This document shows, piece after piece, positions 8,119-16,291 of a stretch of 34,959 bases of DNA (position 1 is the first letter of the stretch; each line of letters begins with the position of its first letter). Source of the DNA: Thermoplasmata archaeon (GTDB lineage: Archaea > Thermoplasmatota > Thermoplasmata > Lutacidiplasmatales > UBA184); contig JAKIWE010000007.1 in assembly GCA_022750195.1 (NCBI GenBank), positions 1 through 34,959 of the forward strand, in the 5' to 3' direction. Made by a program: the position numbers and the translations under genes. Under the pieces are notes generated by a model, which did no database searches, was not told the origin of the DNA, and was given only the letters and a program-made list of their open reading frames with translations.

Positions 8119-8844
8119 GTGTCCGCACCACCGGCGAAGCGCTCGACGACAGGGCCGCGCCGAAGGGCCGCTATCACGCTCTCGCACGGCAAGCTCGTCG
8201 TCGCCACGGAGACCGGGTATGCTTCGGTCCGGGGCCCGGACGGCAAGTTCCGGGAGATCCTCGACGTCGCCGACGCGCTCGCTCCCGAGTACGACGGGCT
8301 GTACGTTGTCGACCTCGACGGACGGCGGAAGGGAGAGCCCCAGCTCGATTACATCCAAGAGCTGTCGCGCGACGCCGATCTCTGGCTCGATGCCGGAGTC
8401 CAGCGGGCCGACGAAGCGATCGACGGTCTGGTTGCGGGCGCCCGCCGCGTGGTCCTGTCGACGGCCTCGCTCGCGTCCGCACGCGAGCTCCGCCGGGCGT
8501 GGAAGATGTCGCAGGAGATCGTCGCAGAACTGGTCGTCAGTCCCGAGGGCACCGTCGTCGCCCTCGAGGGAGAGTGGGTGGGTCGATCCCCTCTGGAGGT
8601 CGCCGAAGCGATCCGGGCGGTCGGGGTTACCACGATATTGTACTCGCCGCGGGCCCTCGCCACGGATTGGTCGCTCCTCACTCAACTGGCCCGGACCGGT
8701 CCGACCTGGGTCTCGGGAATCCCCACCGGCCCTCTGAGCTCCGGCCTCGCCGGCTCGGGGGCGGAAGGCGCCGTGGTCCAGATTCCCGGGGAGATTCTCT
8801 CCGAGTTGCCCGCGCCCACTCCGTCCGCCGACCCGAGAGCTTGA
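8119..8844 (+). CDS. HisA/HisF-related TIM-barrel protein
   Basis: The 241-residue reading from GTG 8119 matches the archaeal HisA/HisF-related family. It has a strand with LYVVDLDG, then WLDAGVQRADEA, a strand VVLSTASL, and later ATILYSPRA-like and GIPTGPL segments. These follow the beta/alpha repeats of phosphoribosyl-isomerase-type barrels. True HisA and HisF make histidine; members of this related family have no settled function, and no other his genes are present here. The frame is open much further upstream (from 7684), but that part is antisense to rnpB and looks non-coding. GTG 8119 is chosen from the TATA spacing and from where family similarity begins; GTG 8074 is possible. The usual N-terminal 'PxIDxxxG' strand is weak here (AAITLSHGKLVVA). 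Confidence 0.72.
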   Translation: MSAPPAKRSTTGPRRRAAITLSHGKLVVATETGYASVRGPDGKFREILDVADALAPEYDGLYVVDLDGRRKGEPQLDYIQELSRDADLWLDAGVQRADEAIDGLVAGARRVVLSTASLASARELRRAWKMSQEIVAELVVSPEGTVVALEGEWVGRSPLEVAEAIRAVGVTTILYSPRALATDWSLLTQLARTGPTWVSGIPTGPLSSGLAGSGAEGAVVQIPGEILSELPAPTPSADPRA

Positions 8845-9039
8845 CCACGGCGGGGAAACCATGTTCGCGCCAGTTTCGACGGCGGGATGATGAGACCGAG
8901 AACCGGCTGAACCATGATGAATGATGGGCGAGCTGACCGCACGTCGAGAAAGAGCCCCAATCGGGACCGCTCGGGGCGAAGATCCTGACGCGGGGCAGGG
9001 TTCGTGCCGTTGGGCAATGGGTGGTCGGTGGGGCCGAGC

Positions 9040-9430
9040 TTGCGGACCGCCGGTCGCGGTCCTCGCGCGAGTCCCGGCGCGAGCGCTGCGAGAGCTCGTC
9101 GAGCCGCCGCCGGACCTCGAGGGGCTCCGCCACACCGAGCCACGCCACGCCAAGTTCGTGCCGGCCCCCTCGAAGCCCGAAGCGACCGCGGGAGTCAGAG
9201 CCGGTCGACATGACCACATCGCCGTAGCCGAGCCACCGGCCGAGGACACTTTGGTCGACGGTCACGTCCTCGATGCGGGTCAACTCCGAGTCTCGGGCGT
9301 GCCGCGGATCGAGGCGCACGAGGTCCAGCGAGGCAGAGAGTCCTTCGATGAATGGGCCGCGAGGGAGGCGTCGACTCGAGGGCGCGGGACAACATTGCGT
9401 CGCTTCGGTTGCAACATGTCGGCGTGGTCG
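9040..9430 (-). pseudogene. Probable remnant or poorly delimited gene for a bacterial-type PH (DUF304/bPH2) domain protein
   Basis: Within the 662-base gap 8845-9506 the only protein-like signal is on the minus strand. A GTG at 9319 opens a frame containing SELTRIEDVTVDQSVLGRWL and then GYGDV, the second half of a bPH2 domain ('L.rI.dV.v.qs.lgr.lG.GdV'), followed by GVAEPLEVRRRLDEL, which resembles the 'v.nP..v...I' helix. The expected first half (transmembrane hairpin and 'vT.rRv' strand) is absent in all three frames. The frame then runs without a good C-terminus into the convergent HisA-like gene, stopping only at 8678. A frameshifted or decayed gene fits best; a real short protein cannot be excluded. 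Nothing else was recognised in the gap. Confidence 0.35.
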
Positions 9431-9506
9431 GTCGTGGGCCGTTCTACTACCTCCGCCGAACTGCGCGGCGATTCCGCGACGCCCGCGCCCGCTCGGGGGG
9501 AGCGCC

Positions 9507-11585
9507 CTAACCGCGGGCTCGGCTGGGAAGGTCCGTGCCGCACACCTCGCACGTGGTGCGGATCGGCACGTTCGAGGCCCCGCACCCCGGACAGACCTTC
9601 GCTCCGAGAATGCTCCGCTTGGGCGCGGTCGGCGGCGCCCACGGTGCTTCGGAGCGCAAGCGATCCGAGGCGGCCCTTCGTCGACGAACGATCAGGATCA
9701 GCAGGAGGACCGCGACGACGAGCGCGATCAGGACCCCGATGATCCAGGTCGGGACGAGGGGGGGTGGGGCGGCGACGGCGAGGCTGGGGACGGGCGCGGA
9801 GGAGTTGGCTCCGAGCCGGTCGGTCACGACGAGCGTCGGGTGGTAGGTCTTGGCGGAGGCGTAGGAGTGCGCGACCGATACGCCCGTGCCCGACGCCCCG
9901 TCACCGAACGACCAAAGGTACGTGTACGGTCCGCCCGCTCCGCCGCTCGCGACGGCCGAGAACGTCACCGTTCGGCCGGTCGTGGCGGTCGTCGGAGGAT
10001 TCTCGACCGAAACGCTGATCGGGGTGACGTTCAATGACATCGTCGACCGGGCCACGGCTCCGTTCGAGTCGGTGACGGCGACCGCCGCGATGTCGGCGGA
10101 CCCCGATTGCGAGAATGCGTAGCGAACGGCCGCGCCGGTCGCGCTCCCTCCGGCGGGGCCGAACGTCCAGGCGAACGACGTGTAGCTCCCCGAGCCGTTG
10201 GTGGCGACCGCGGTAAAGTTCAGCGGGAACCCCGGGGCAACGCGGGCCGACGCGGTAACGACGCTCACGTCGAGCGCCGGGCTGATCGTCACGGAGACGG
10301 AGGCGCTCGCGGTCGTCGCTGCGGCGTCGGTCGCCAGGCACGTCGCGCTCAGGTGCCCGGAGGCGAGGAACGTGTGCGATGTCGTGGGGACGGCGGCCTG
10401 GCCGCCCGAACCGTCGCCGAACGTCCACGTGTAGAGCGGCAGGTAGGGCGCCGTGCCGTTCGTCGTCACGCAGTCGAAGCCGATCGATTGACCGACGTCG
10501 GCCCGCGTGAGGTTCGCCGTGGCGCGGGCGCTGGGGGGCAGGTTCACGAGGACGCTCGTGGAGGCGGAGGCGACGGTGGCCGCCGCGTCCTTGACATAGC
10601 ATGTGACGGTCGCCGCCCCCGCGACGGCGTAGGCGTGGCTCACGCTGCCGCTGCCAGCGAGTCGCGTCCCATTCCCATAGTCCCACGCGAACGTGTACGG
10701 GGAACTGCCTCCCGAAGGATCGCAGGTAAACAGGTCTGGCTGACCGACATCCACGGCCGCCCGCGCCGCGGAGAGCGACCCGAGGAGGGGCAACGCGGTT
10801 CCGAAGGTCACCGTGTTGGAGCCGGTGCCCGACTGGACGGGAGCGGCGCCGCCGCAGCCCAAACAGTCGACCGTGGTCAGGTAGAACGAGTAGCCCGCGC
10901 CCGCCGTCAGGCCCGTGACCGTGTAACTGAGCGTTCCGACGCTCGCCACGCTCGCCACGAGCATCGGAGAGCTTCCGTTCGCTCGCTCGTACAGGTCGTA
11001 GGCAACGAAGCTCAGGAGTCCTCCATACGTCGCGGCGTTGGTCCAGTTGAACTGCGCGGACGTGGACGACGGCAGCGTGTAGGAGAGGGTCGCCAGGACG
11101 GACTGGTTCGCCTCGACCACATTCGAGGTCGAGGAGAAAAGCCCGTTCGGCGTCACCTGCCACCAATCGCTCGCGTTGGGGGCGAGGCTGGTCATCCCGA
11201 AGGCCGTGGGCGACTGGGTGGAGACGTTGCCCACCGTGACCCACGGCCCGGTCGCCCCCTGGGTCGACTCCGTGACCGCGTAGTTGGAGCCACCGAGGCC
11301 GGCGGCCGCCGTCCAGCTCAGGCTCACCATCGACGGGGAGACTCCATCGACGGTCAGTGCCGGGCCGGCGGACGGACGGGCCGCGGGGGCGGGCGACGTG
11401 GGTCCGGCGGAGGGCACCGCACGGTCCCCGGAAGCGTGCGAAGCCGCCACGGCGGGAGGGGCGAAGCTCGAAGCGGGAGTCCCCGCCGGAGGCGGTCCGG
11501 ATGCGATGCCCAGCAAGATCGCGGCGACGGCCAGGGTCCCCGCGAGGAGAAGGACCCTACGAATTGTTCGCTTCCGGTCGACCAC
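9507..11585 (-). CDS. FN3/PKD-repeat membrane protein with cytoplasmic zinc ribbon
   Basis: This 692-residue protein starts at GTG 11585; an in-frame TGA lies upstream with no other standard start between. A signal segment (about 10-30) is followed by a Pro/Ala-rich linker, two fibronectin type III-like domains (about 75-275) and four PKD domains (about 280-600; WDYGNG, WTFGDG, WTFGPAGG and WSFGDG). A single strong transmembrane helix (about 610-633) is followed by an RRRR stop-transfer stretch. The cytoplasmic tail ends in a zinc ribbon, CPGCG-x12-CEVCG (about 663-683). The long outer part suits ligand or surface binding. The intracellular ribbon is unusual for a simple adhesin and suggests that it contacts a cytoplasmic partner. 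The ligand and partner are unknown. It is divergent from thrS. Confidence 0.88.
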   Translation of the reverse strand: MVDRKRTIRRVLLLAGTLAVAAILLGIASGPPPAGTPASSFAPPAVAASHASGDRAVPSAGPTSPAPAARPSAGPALTVDGVSPSMVSLSWTAAAGLGGSNYAVTESTQGATGPWVTVGNVSTQSPTAFGMTSLAPNASDWWQVTPNGLFSSTSNVVEANQSVLATLSYTLPSSTSAQFNWTNAATYGGLLSFVAYDLYERANGSSPMLVASVASVGTLSYTVTGLTAGAGYSFYLTTVDCLGCGGAAPVQSGTGSNTVTFGTALPLLGSLSAARAAVDVGQPDLFTCDPSGGSSPYTFAWDYGNGTRLAGSGSVSHAYAVAGAATVTCYVKDAAATVASASTSVLVNLPPSARATANLTRADVGQSIGFDCVTTNGTAPYLPLYTWTFGDGSGGQAAVPTTSHTFLASGHLSATCLATDAAATTASASVSVTISPALDVSVVTASARVAPGFPLNFTAVATNGSGSYTSFAWTFGPAGGSATGAAVRYAFSQSGSADIAAVAVTDSNGAVARSTMSLNVTPISVSVENPPTTATTGRTVTFSAVASGGAGGPYTYLWSFGDGASGTGVSVAHSYASAKTYHPTLVVTDRLGANSSAPVPSLAVAAPPPLVPTWIIGVLIALVVAVLLLILIVRRRRAASDRLRSEAPWAPPTAPKRSILGAKVCPGCGASNVPIRTTCEVCGTDLPSRARG

Positions 11586-11637
11586 GCGCTGCTCGCCGTT
11601 CGATTGCGGCAGTCAGCGATTGTGCGGGATGGAGCTT

Positions 11638-11643
11638 CTTAAA
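11638..11643 (-). promoter_or_regulatory. Probable TATA box for the FN3/PKD zinc-ribbon gene
   Basis: The minus strand reads GAAAGTTTAAGAAG, a purine-rich BRE-like block directly before TTTAAG. It lies about 55 bases before GTG 11585, implying a leader of about 30 bases. No comparable TATA box was found for the divergent thrS gene. Confidence 0.45.
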
Positions 11644-11779
11644 CTTTCCGCGACTTCACGGGGCCGGCACGCCCGAGACATTCGGTCGGCGGCCCCGGGC
11701 GCTCCCCGGGGTTGACGGCGCGCCAAACCTTTTCGTCCCGGCCCCGGTGCACCGTCGGCGATCTGCGTTGGCTGACTCC

Positions 11780-13681
11780 GTGTCCATCACGATGCCGGAC
11801 CGGAGCGTCCGGGAGGTAGCGACCGGCACCCAAGCCGCCGACGTCCTCCACCTCTGGAATCCGGAGGGCTTCTCCCGCTGCATCGCCGCCGTCTGGAACG
11901 GAGCTGTGGTCGACCTCGCCCAGCCCCTGCACGCGGATGGAACTCTCGCGCCGCTGTCGTTCGCCGACCGGAGCGGGCGCGAGGTGCTCCAGCACTCGGC
12001 GGCCCATCTCGTCGCGAAGGCCCTCGTCGAGTCGATCCCCGAGGCGCTCCCGACGGTCGGGCCGCCCACCGAGGACGGATTCTACTACGACTTCGACGTG
12101 CGACCTCTGACGCCGGAGGACCTCGACCGCGTCCGCACGGCGATGGCCCGCGCGGTCGGGGAAGGTCTGCCGTTCGAGCGCGTCGAGGTCGATCGAGCCG
12201 AGGCGGAACGCCTGGTGGCCGGGAACCGGCACAAGCTTCGCTTCGTCGCCGACATCCCCGCGAACGAGACGGTCTCGTTCTACCGGACCGGCGAGTTCCT
12301 CGACCTCTGCCGGGGGCCCCACGTGCCGTCGACACGATCGCTCGGCGGCGTCCACATCCTCGGGTTCTCGGCCATCACGGCCGGGGGAACGCCCGATGGC
12401 GAACCCCTGCAGCGGGTCCGGGGCGTTGCCTTTCCCACGAAGGCGGAGCTCGAGGTGTTCCTGAAGGCCCGAGCCGAGGCCGAGGCGCGCGACCACCGGG
12501 CCCTCGGGCAGAAGCTCGAGCTGTTCTCCTTCTCCGAGGAGGCCCCCGGTTTTCCGTTCTGGCATCCGAACGGGATGATCGTCGTGCGGGAGCTCGAGCG
12601 GTTCGTCACCCAGCACTTCGTCGACGATGGGTACCACGAGATTCGGACGCCCTTGATGTTCGCCCGGTCCGTCTACGAGACGAGCGGACACTGGGAGCAC
12701 TACCGCGAGAACATGTTCCAGACCGAGGTCGACGGCCGCGAGTTCGGCTGGAAACCGATGAACTGCCCCGGGGCGATGCTGATCTTCCGCTCCCGGGCCC
12801 GCAGTTATCGCGAACTCCCGCTCCGGCTCGCCGAGTTCGCGCCGCTCCATCGCTTCGAGCCGAGCGGCACATTGCACGGTCTCACCCGCGTGCGCGAGTT
12901 CGTTCAGGACGACGCCCACCTGTTCGTCACCGAGGCGCAGATCGACGAGGAGCTCGCCCGGCTGCTCAAGTGGATCGACCGCGCGTTCACGACGTTCCGG
13001 ATGACGTGGACCTACGAGCTCTCGAAGCGGCCCGCGCACTTCCTCGGAGAATCCGCAGAGTGGGACCGCGCCGAGGCGTCGCTCGAGCGGGTGCTGCTGC
13101 AGTCCGGAATCCCGTACAAGGTCTCCGAGGGGGAGGGCGCGTTCTACGCGCCCAAGATCGATATCCACGTGCGCGACAGCCTCGGCCGCCCTTGGCAGAC
13201 CGGCACGATCCAGCTGGATTTCCAAATGCCCGCCCGCTTCGGGCTCGAGTACCAGGGAGCGGACGGGAAGATGCACCGGCCGGTCGTCATCCACCGCACG
13301 ATCCTCGGGAGCTGGGAGCGGTTCTTCGGCACGCTCCTCGAGCACTGCGATGGCCGACTCCCGCCGTGGCTCAGTCCGCTGCAGGTCCGCGTCCTCCCGC
13401 TCGCCGAACGGCACGAGGCGACGGCGGCCGACTTGGTCCGGCGACTGCGGAGCGCCGGACTCCGCGCGGAGTCGTCCGGCAGCCAAGAGACGCTCTCGAA
13501 GCGAGTGCGGGAGTCCGAGATCCAGCGTCTCCCCTACACGATCGTCCTCGGGGACCAGGAGGCGGCCGCCGGGACCGTCGCCCTGCGGGTCCGAGGGGAG
13601 AAGGGCCAGAAGATCCTCTCGGAAGCCGACGCGACGACCCGAATGGTCGCGGCCGTGCAATCCCGGGCGTTCGACCCGTAG
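11780..13681 (+). CDS. thrS: Threonyl-tRNA synthetase, bacterial type
   Basis: This 633-residue enzyme charges tRNA-Thr. An N-terminal TGS domain (1-62) begins at SITMPD. The second editing domain follows (about 65-225) with H72-S-A-A-H76 and C177/H181 (DLCRGPH), the zinc-dependent site that removes mis-attached serine. The class II catalytic core (about 240-530) has motif 2 around HRFEPSG, motif 3 at 501-514 (R514), and the catalytic zinc ligands C329, H380 and H505. The anticodon-binding domain is C-terminal. GTG 11780 is chosen because TGS similarity starts there; TTG 11768 and ATG 11792 are also in frame. The domain order is that of bacterial ThrRS rather than the archaeal form with its distinct N-terminal editing domain, so the gene was probably acquired from bacteria at some point. 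It ends 3 bases before the convergent zinc-finger gene. Confidence 0.97.
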   Translation: MSITMPDRSVREVATGTQAADVLHLWNPEGFSRCIAAVWNGAVVDLAQPLHADGTLAPLSFADRSGREVLQHSAAHLVAKALVESIPEALPTVGPPTEDGFYYDFDVRPLTPEDLDRVRTAMARAVGEGLPFERVEVDRAEAERLVAGNRHKLRFVADIPANETVSFYRTGEFLDLCRGPHVPSTRSLGGVHILGFSAITAGGTPDGEPLQRVRGVAFPTKAELEVFLKARAEAEARDHRALGQKLELFSFSEEAPGFPFWHPNGMIVVRELERFVTQHFVDDGYHEIRTPLMFARSVYETSGHWEHYRENMFQTEVDGREFGWKPMNCPGAMLIFRSRARSYRELPLRLAEFAPLHRFEPSGTLHGLTRVREFVQDDAHLFVTEAQIDEELARLLKWIDRAFTTFRMTWTYELSKRPAHFLGESAEWDRAEASLERVLLQSGIPYKVSEGEGAFYAPKIDIHVRDSLGRPWQTGTIQLDFQMPARFGLEYQGADGKMHRPVVIHRTILGSWERFFGTLLEHCDGRLPPWLSPLQVRVLPLAERHEATAADLVRRLRSAGLRAESSGSQETLSKRVRESEIQRLPYTIVLGDQEAAAGTVALRVRGEKGQKILSEADATTRMVAAVQSRAFDP

Positions 13682-13684
13682 GGC

Positions 13685-13885
13685 CTAGCGACGGACGAAC
13701 CGGGCCGTCCGCTGCGCCTGGCGGCGGGCCTCGAGGAAGCTCGCGTCGAGCTCGCTCGCCGTGGTCTGATGCTGGTCGCGCAGGTGCGCCCGCAGCCGTG
13801 AGAGCTCGATCGGCTGCCCACAGCGAGGGCACCGCACCCGAGTACGGCGCCCGGCCGCGGTCTCGCGGGAGCCGGTCGCCTGCAT
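13685..13885 (-). CDS. Small C2H2-like zinc-finger protein
   Basis: This 66-residue basic protein contains one finger, CPRCGQPIELSRLRAHLRDQH (C-x2-C-x13-H-x4-H), flanked by Arg-rich tails. A nucleic-acid-binding role is likely but not shown. The ATG at 13885 is supported by a TATA box about 27 bases upstream. The gene is convergent with thrS (3-base gap) and divergent from hppA. The short length is typical of archaeal single-finger proteins of unknown function. Confidence 0.8.
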   Translation of the reverse strand: MQATGSRETAAGRRTRVRCPRCGQPIELSRLRAHLRDQHQTTASELDASFLEARRQAQRTARFVRR

Positions 13886-13908
13886 CCGGTCCCGTTTACG
13901 GTCCTCTC

Positions 13909-13915
13909 CTTATAG
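13909..13915 (-). promoter_or_regulatory. TATA box for the small zinc-finger gene
   Basis: CTATAAG on the minus strand is centred 27 bases before the ATG at 13885, implying a leaderless transcript. Confidence 0.6.
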
Positions 13916-13983
13916 AATCGACCGGCTCGACCCGCGCCGCGCTCCGGCCGGCGTGAAATCGCCGCGGCGCCCTGCGGATACTC

Positions 13984-13991
13984 TTTAATAT
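13984..13991 (+). promoter_or_regulatory. TATA box for hppA
   Basis: TTTAATAT is centred about 44 bases before ATG 14032, giving a predicted leader of 15-20 bases. No clear Shine-Dalgarno sequence is present in the leader. Confidence 0.6.
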
Positions 13992-14031
13992 CTACCCGGA
14001 TGAAGCGCCCCCAATTCAACCGGGGTTTCCC

Positions 14032-16134
14032 ATGTCGTTCTCGACCGGCCAACTAGAGCTCGTCGTCCTGCTGGCGTCCTTGCTCGCTCTCGCCTACGCC
14101 GGTGTCCAGACGGTCCTGCTCCTCCGCGAGGACGAAGGGACTCCCGAGATGCGGGAGATCGCTGCGGCCATCCGCGAGGGCGCGACCGCCTTCCTCCGTC
14201 GGGAGTACACCGCGGTATTCGCCGTCGGCGCCGTGGTCGCGGTCCTGATTACCATCGCGTTCTACAACGCGAGCGTTCCCGGCTGGAAGCTCGCCATCGG
14301 CTTCCTGTTCGGCGCCGCCGGCTCCGCGCTGGCGGGCGCGGTCGGGATGCTGGTCAGCGTCCGGGCGAACGTCCGCACCGCGGCGCACGCCCGGGGCGGA
14401 AACCTCGGCGCCACGATGAGCTACGCGTTCCGCGGCGGCTCGGTCACGGGCCTTTCGGTCGCGGGCCTCGCCCTCCTCGAACTGGTCCTGTTCTACGTCG
14501 CCTTCGGCGGCAACGTGCTCGCGATGGTGGGGGTCCTGTTCGGCGCCTCGCTGATGAGCCTGTTCGCGCGCGTCGGCGGCGGCATCTACACGAAAGGCGC
14601 CGACGTCGGCGCCGATCTCGTGGGTAAGGTCGAAGCCGGCATCCCCGAGGACGACCCCCGCAACCCCGCGGTCATCGCCGACAACGTGGGAGACAACGTC
14701 GGGGACTGCGCCGGCATGGCCGCCGACCTGTTCGAGACCTACGTCGTCACCGCCGTCTCGGCGATGCTCCTGGCCTATCTGATCGCCCGCGTCCAGACAA
14801 CGTTCCCGAACGCGATCCTCTACCCGCTCGTGATCTCGGCGTGGGCGATCGTTGCGACGATCATCGGGGCGTTGTTCGTGCGGATGCGCCCCGGCGGGTC
14901 GATCATGGGCGCTCTCTACCAGGGCCTCGCGGCGACGACGATCGTCGGGCTCGCGGGCCTCTACGTCCTCGACGTCGAGCTGATGAACTCGAGCCCGGGC
15001 GTGTTCGTCGCGACCGCCATCGGACTGATCGTGATGGTCCTCATCGTCCTGTCGACCGACTACTACACCTCCTCGAAGTACCGCCCGGTCCACCGAATCG
15101 CCGAGTCGGCGCAGGCCGGTGCCGGCCCGACCGTCATCACCGGACTTTCCGTCGGCCTCGAGTCGGCCTGGATTCCCGGCCTCGTGATCGTCGCGGGCAT
15201 CCTGGGCGCCTACGGTGCCGTTGGATGGAACGGCTGGGGCAACCCGGTCGACAGCGAGCTCGGTCTCTACGGCATCGGGCTGGCCGCGGCGAGCATGCTC
15301 GCCGTGACGGGGATGATCATCTCGATCGATGCGTTCGGACCGATCACCGACAACGCGGGCGGCATCGCCGAGATGGCGAAGCTCCCGCCCGAGGCGCGCG
15401 CGGTGACCGACCCGCTCGACGCGGTCGGCAACACGACGAAGGCCATCACCAAGGGCTACGCGATTGGCTCCGCGGTGCTCGCTGCCCTCGCACTGTTCGC
15501 CGCCTACACGTTCGCCGCGGCGGCTCAGGCCGGGATCTCCTGGACGGCGTTCACCGCGACGCTGACGATTGACAACCCGCTGGTCGTCTCGGGGCTCATC
15601 ATCGGCGCGCTCCTGCCGTTCTTCTTCACGTCGTTCCTGATGAACGCCGTCGGCGTGGCGGCGCAGGCGATCGTCTTCGAGGTTCGCCGCCAGTTCCGCG
15701 AGATCAAGGGCATCATGGAGGGCACGGCGAAGCCCGAGTACGGTCGGTGCGTCGCGATCGTGACCGACACGGCGCTCCGCCAGCTCGCCGTCCCGGCGGC
15801 CATCGCCGTCGTCACTCCCCTGGCGGTGGGATTCTTGCTGGGCCCGACCGCGCTCGCCGGACTCCTCCTCGGGGTCATCCTCTCCGGCTTCCCCCTCGCG
15901 CTGACGATGACGACCGGCGGGGGCGCCTGGGACAATGGCAAGAAGTTCATCGAGATGGGGAACTTCGGAGGCAAGCACTCCGAGGCCCACAAGGCAGCGG
16001 TCGTCGGGGACACCGTCGGCGACGCGACGAAGGACACGGCGGGGCCCGCGATCAATCCCTTGATCAAGGTGGTGAACACGATCTCGATCCTGTTCATTGC
16101 CCTGATCGTCGCCCACTCTGTGATCGGGATCTAG
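14032..16134 (+). CDS. hppA: Membrane-bound proton-pumping pyrophosphatase, K+-independent
   Basis: This 700-residue polytopic protein couples PPi hydrolysis to ion pumping. The family signatures are present: GGGIYTKGADVGADLVGKVE (182-201) and DNVGDNVGDCAGMAAD (217-232), with the Asp residues that hold Mg-PPi, and a second Asp/Lys-rich site near the C-terminus (DNGKKF, then GDTVGDATKDTAGPA). The segment GNTTKA has lysine at 470, where K+-dependent enzymes have alanine. From the family this marks the K+-independent class, which pumps protons; the known Na+ pumps are K+-dependent. Length and about sixteen membrane helices are normal. It has its own TATA box. The SPFH gene starts 157 bases downstream. 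Confidence 0.97.
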   Translation: MSFSTGQLELVVLLASLLALAYAGVQTVLLLREDEGTPEMREIAAAIREGATAFLRREYTAVFAVGAVVAVLITIAFYNASVPGWKLAIGFLFGAAGSALAGAVGMLVSVRANVRTAAHARGGNLGATMSYAFRGGSVTGLSVAGLALLELVLFYVAFGGNVLAMVGVLFGASLMSLFARVGGGIYTKGADVGADLVGKVEAGIPEDDPRNPAVIADNVGDNVGDCAGMAADLFETYVVTAVSAMLLAYLIARVQTTFPNAILYPLVISAWAIVATIIGALFVRMRPGGSIMGALYQGLAATTIVGLAGLYVLDVELMNSSPGVFVATAIGLIVMVLIVLSTDYYTSSKYRPVHRIAESAQAGAGPTVITGLSVGLESAWIPGLVIVAGILGAYGAVGWNGWGNPVDSELGLYGIGLAAASMLAVTGMIISIDAFGPITDNAGGIAEMAKLPPEARAVTDPLDAVGNTTKAITKGYAIGSAVLAALALFAAYTFAAAAQAGISWTAFTATLTIDNPLVVSGLIIGALLPFFFTSFLMNAVGVAAQAIVFEVRRQFREIKGIMEGTAKPEYGRCVAIVTDTALRQLAVPAAIAVVTPLAVGFLLGPTALAGLLLGVILSGFPLALTMTTGGGAWDNGKKFIEMGNFGGKHSEAHKAAVVGDTVGDATKDTAGPAINPLIKVVNTISILFIALIVAHSVIGI

Positions 16135-16291
16135 GTCGCAACCTCGCCTCGGGCAAGGTTTCGCGGATCGAATCCGGCGGTGCTGGTCGCTCCTAGGAGC
16201 CCGGGCCGGGCGACGAAAGCTTCGTAACCCCGAGGCCGTTCCCCGACCCGGGCGTTGCGACGTGCAGCCGGACCCGGAGTGAGGAAACCCG

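Noticed and set aside
11692..11711. CCCCGGG/CCCGGGG hairpin upstream of thrS
   Set aside because: Only 7 pairs of pure GC in a GC-rich gap between divergent genes, with no following T-run or conserved leader; chance is likely.
11639..13660. A 673-residue minus-strand frame antisense to thrS
   Set aside because: Shadow of the thrS codons; no domain recognised.
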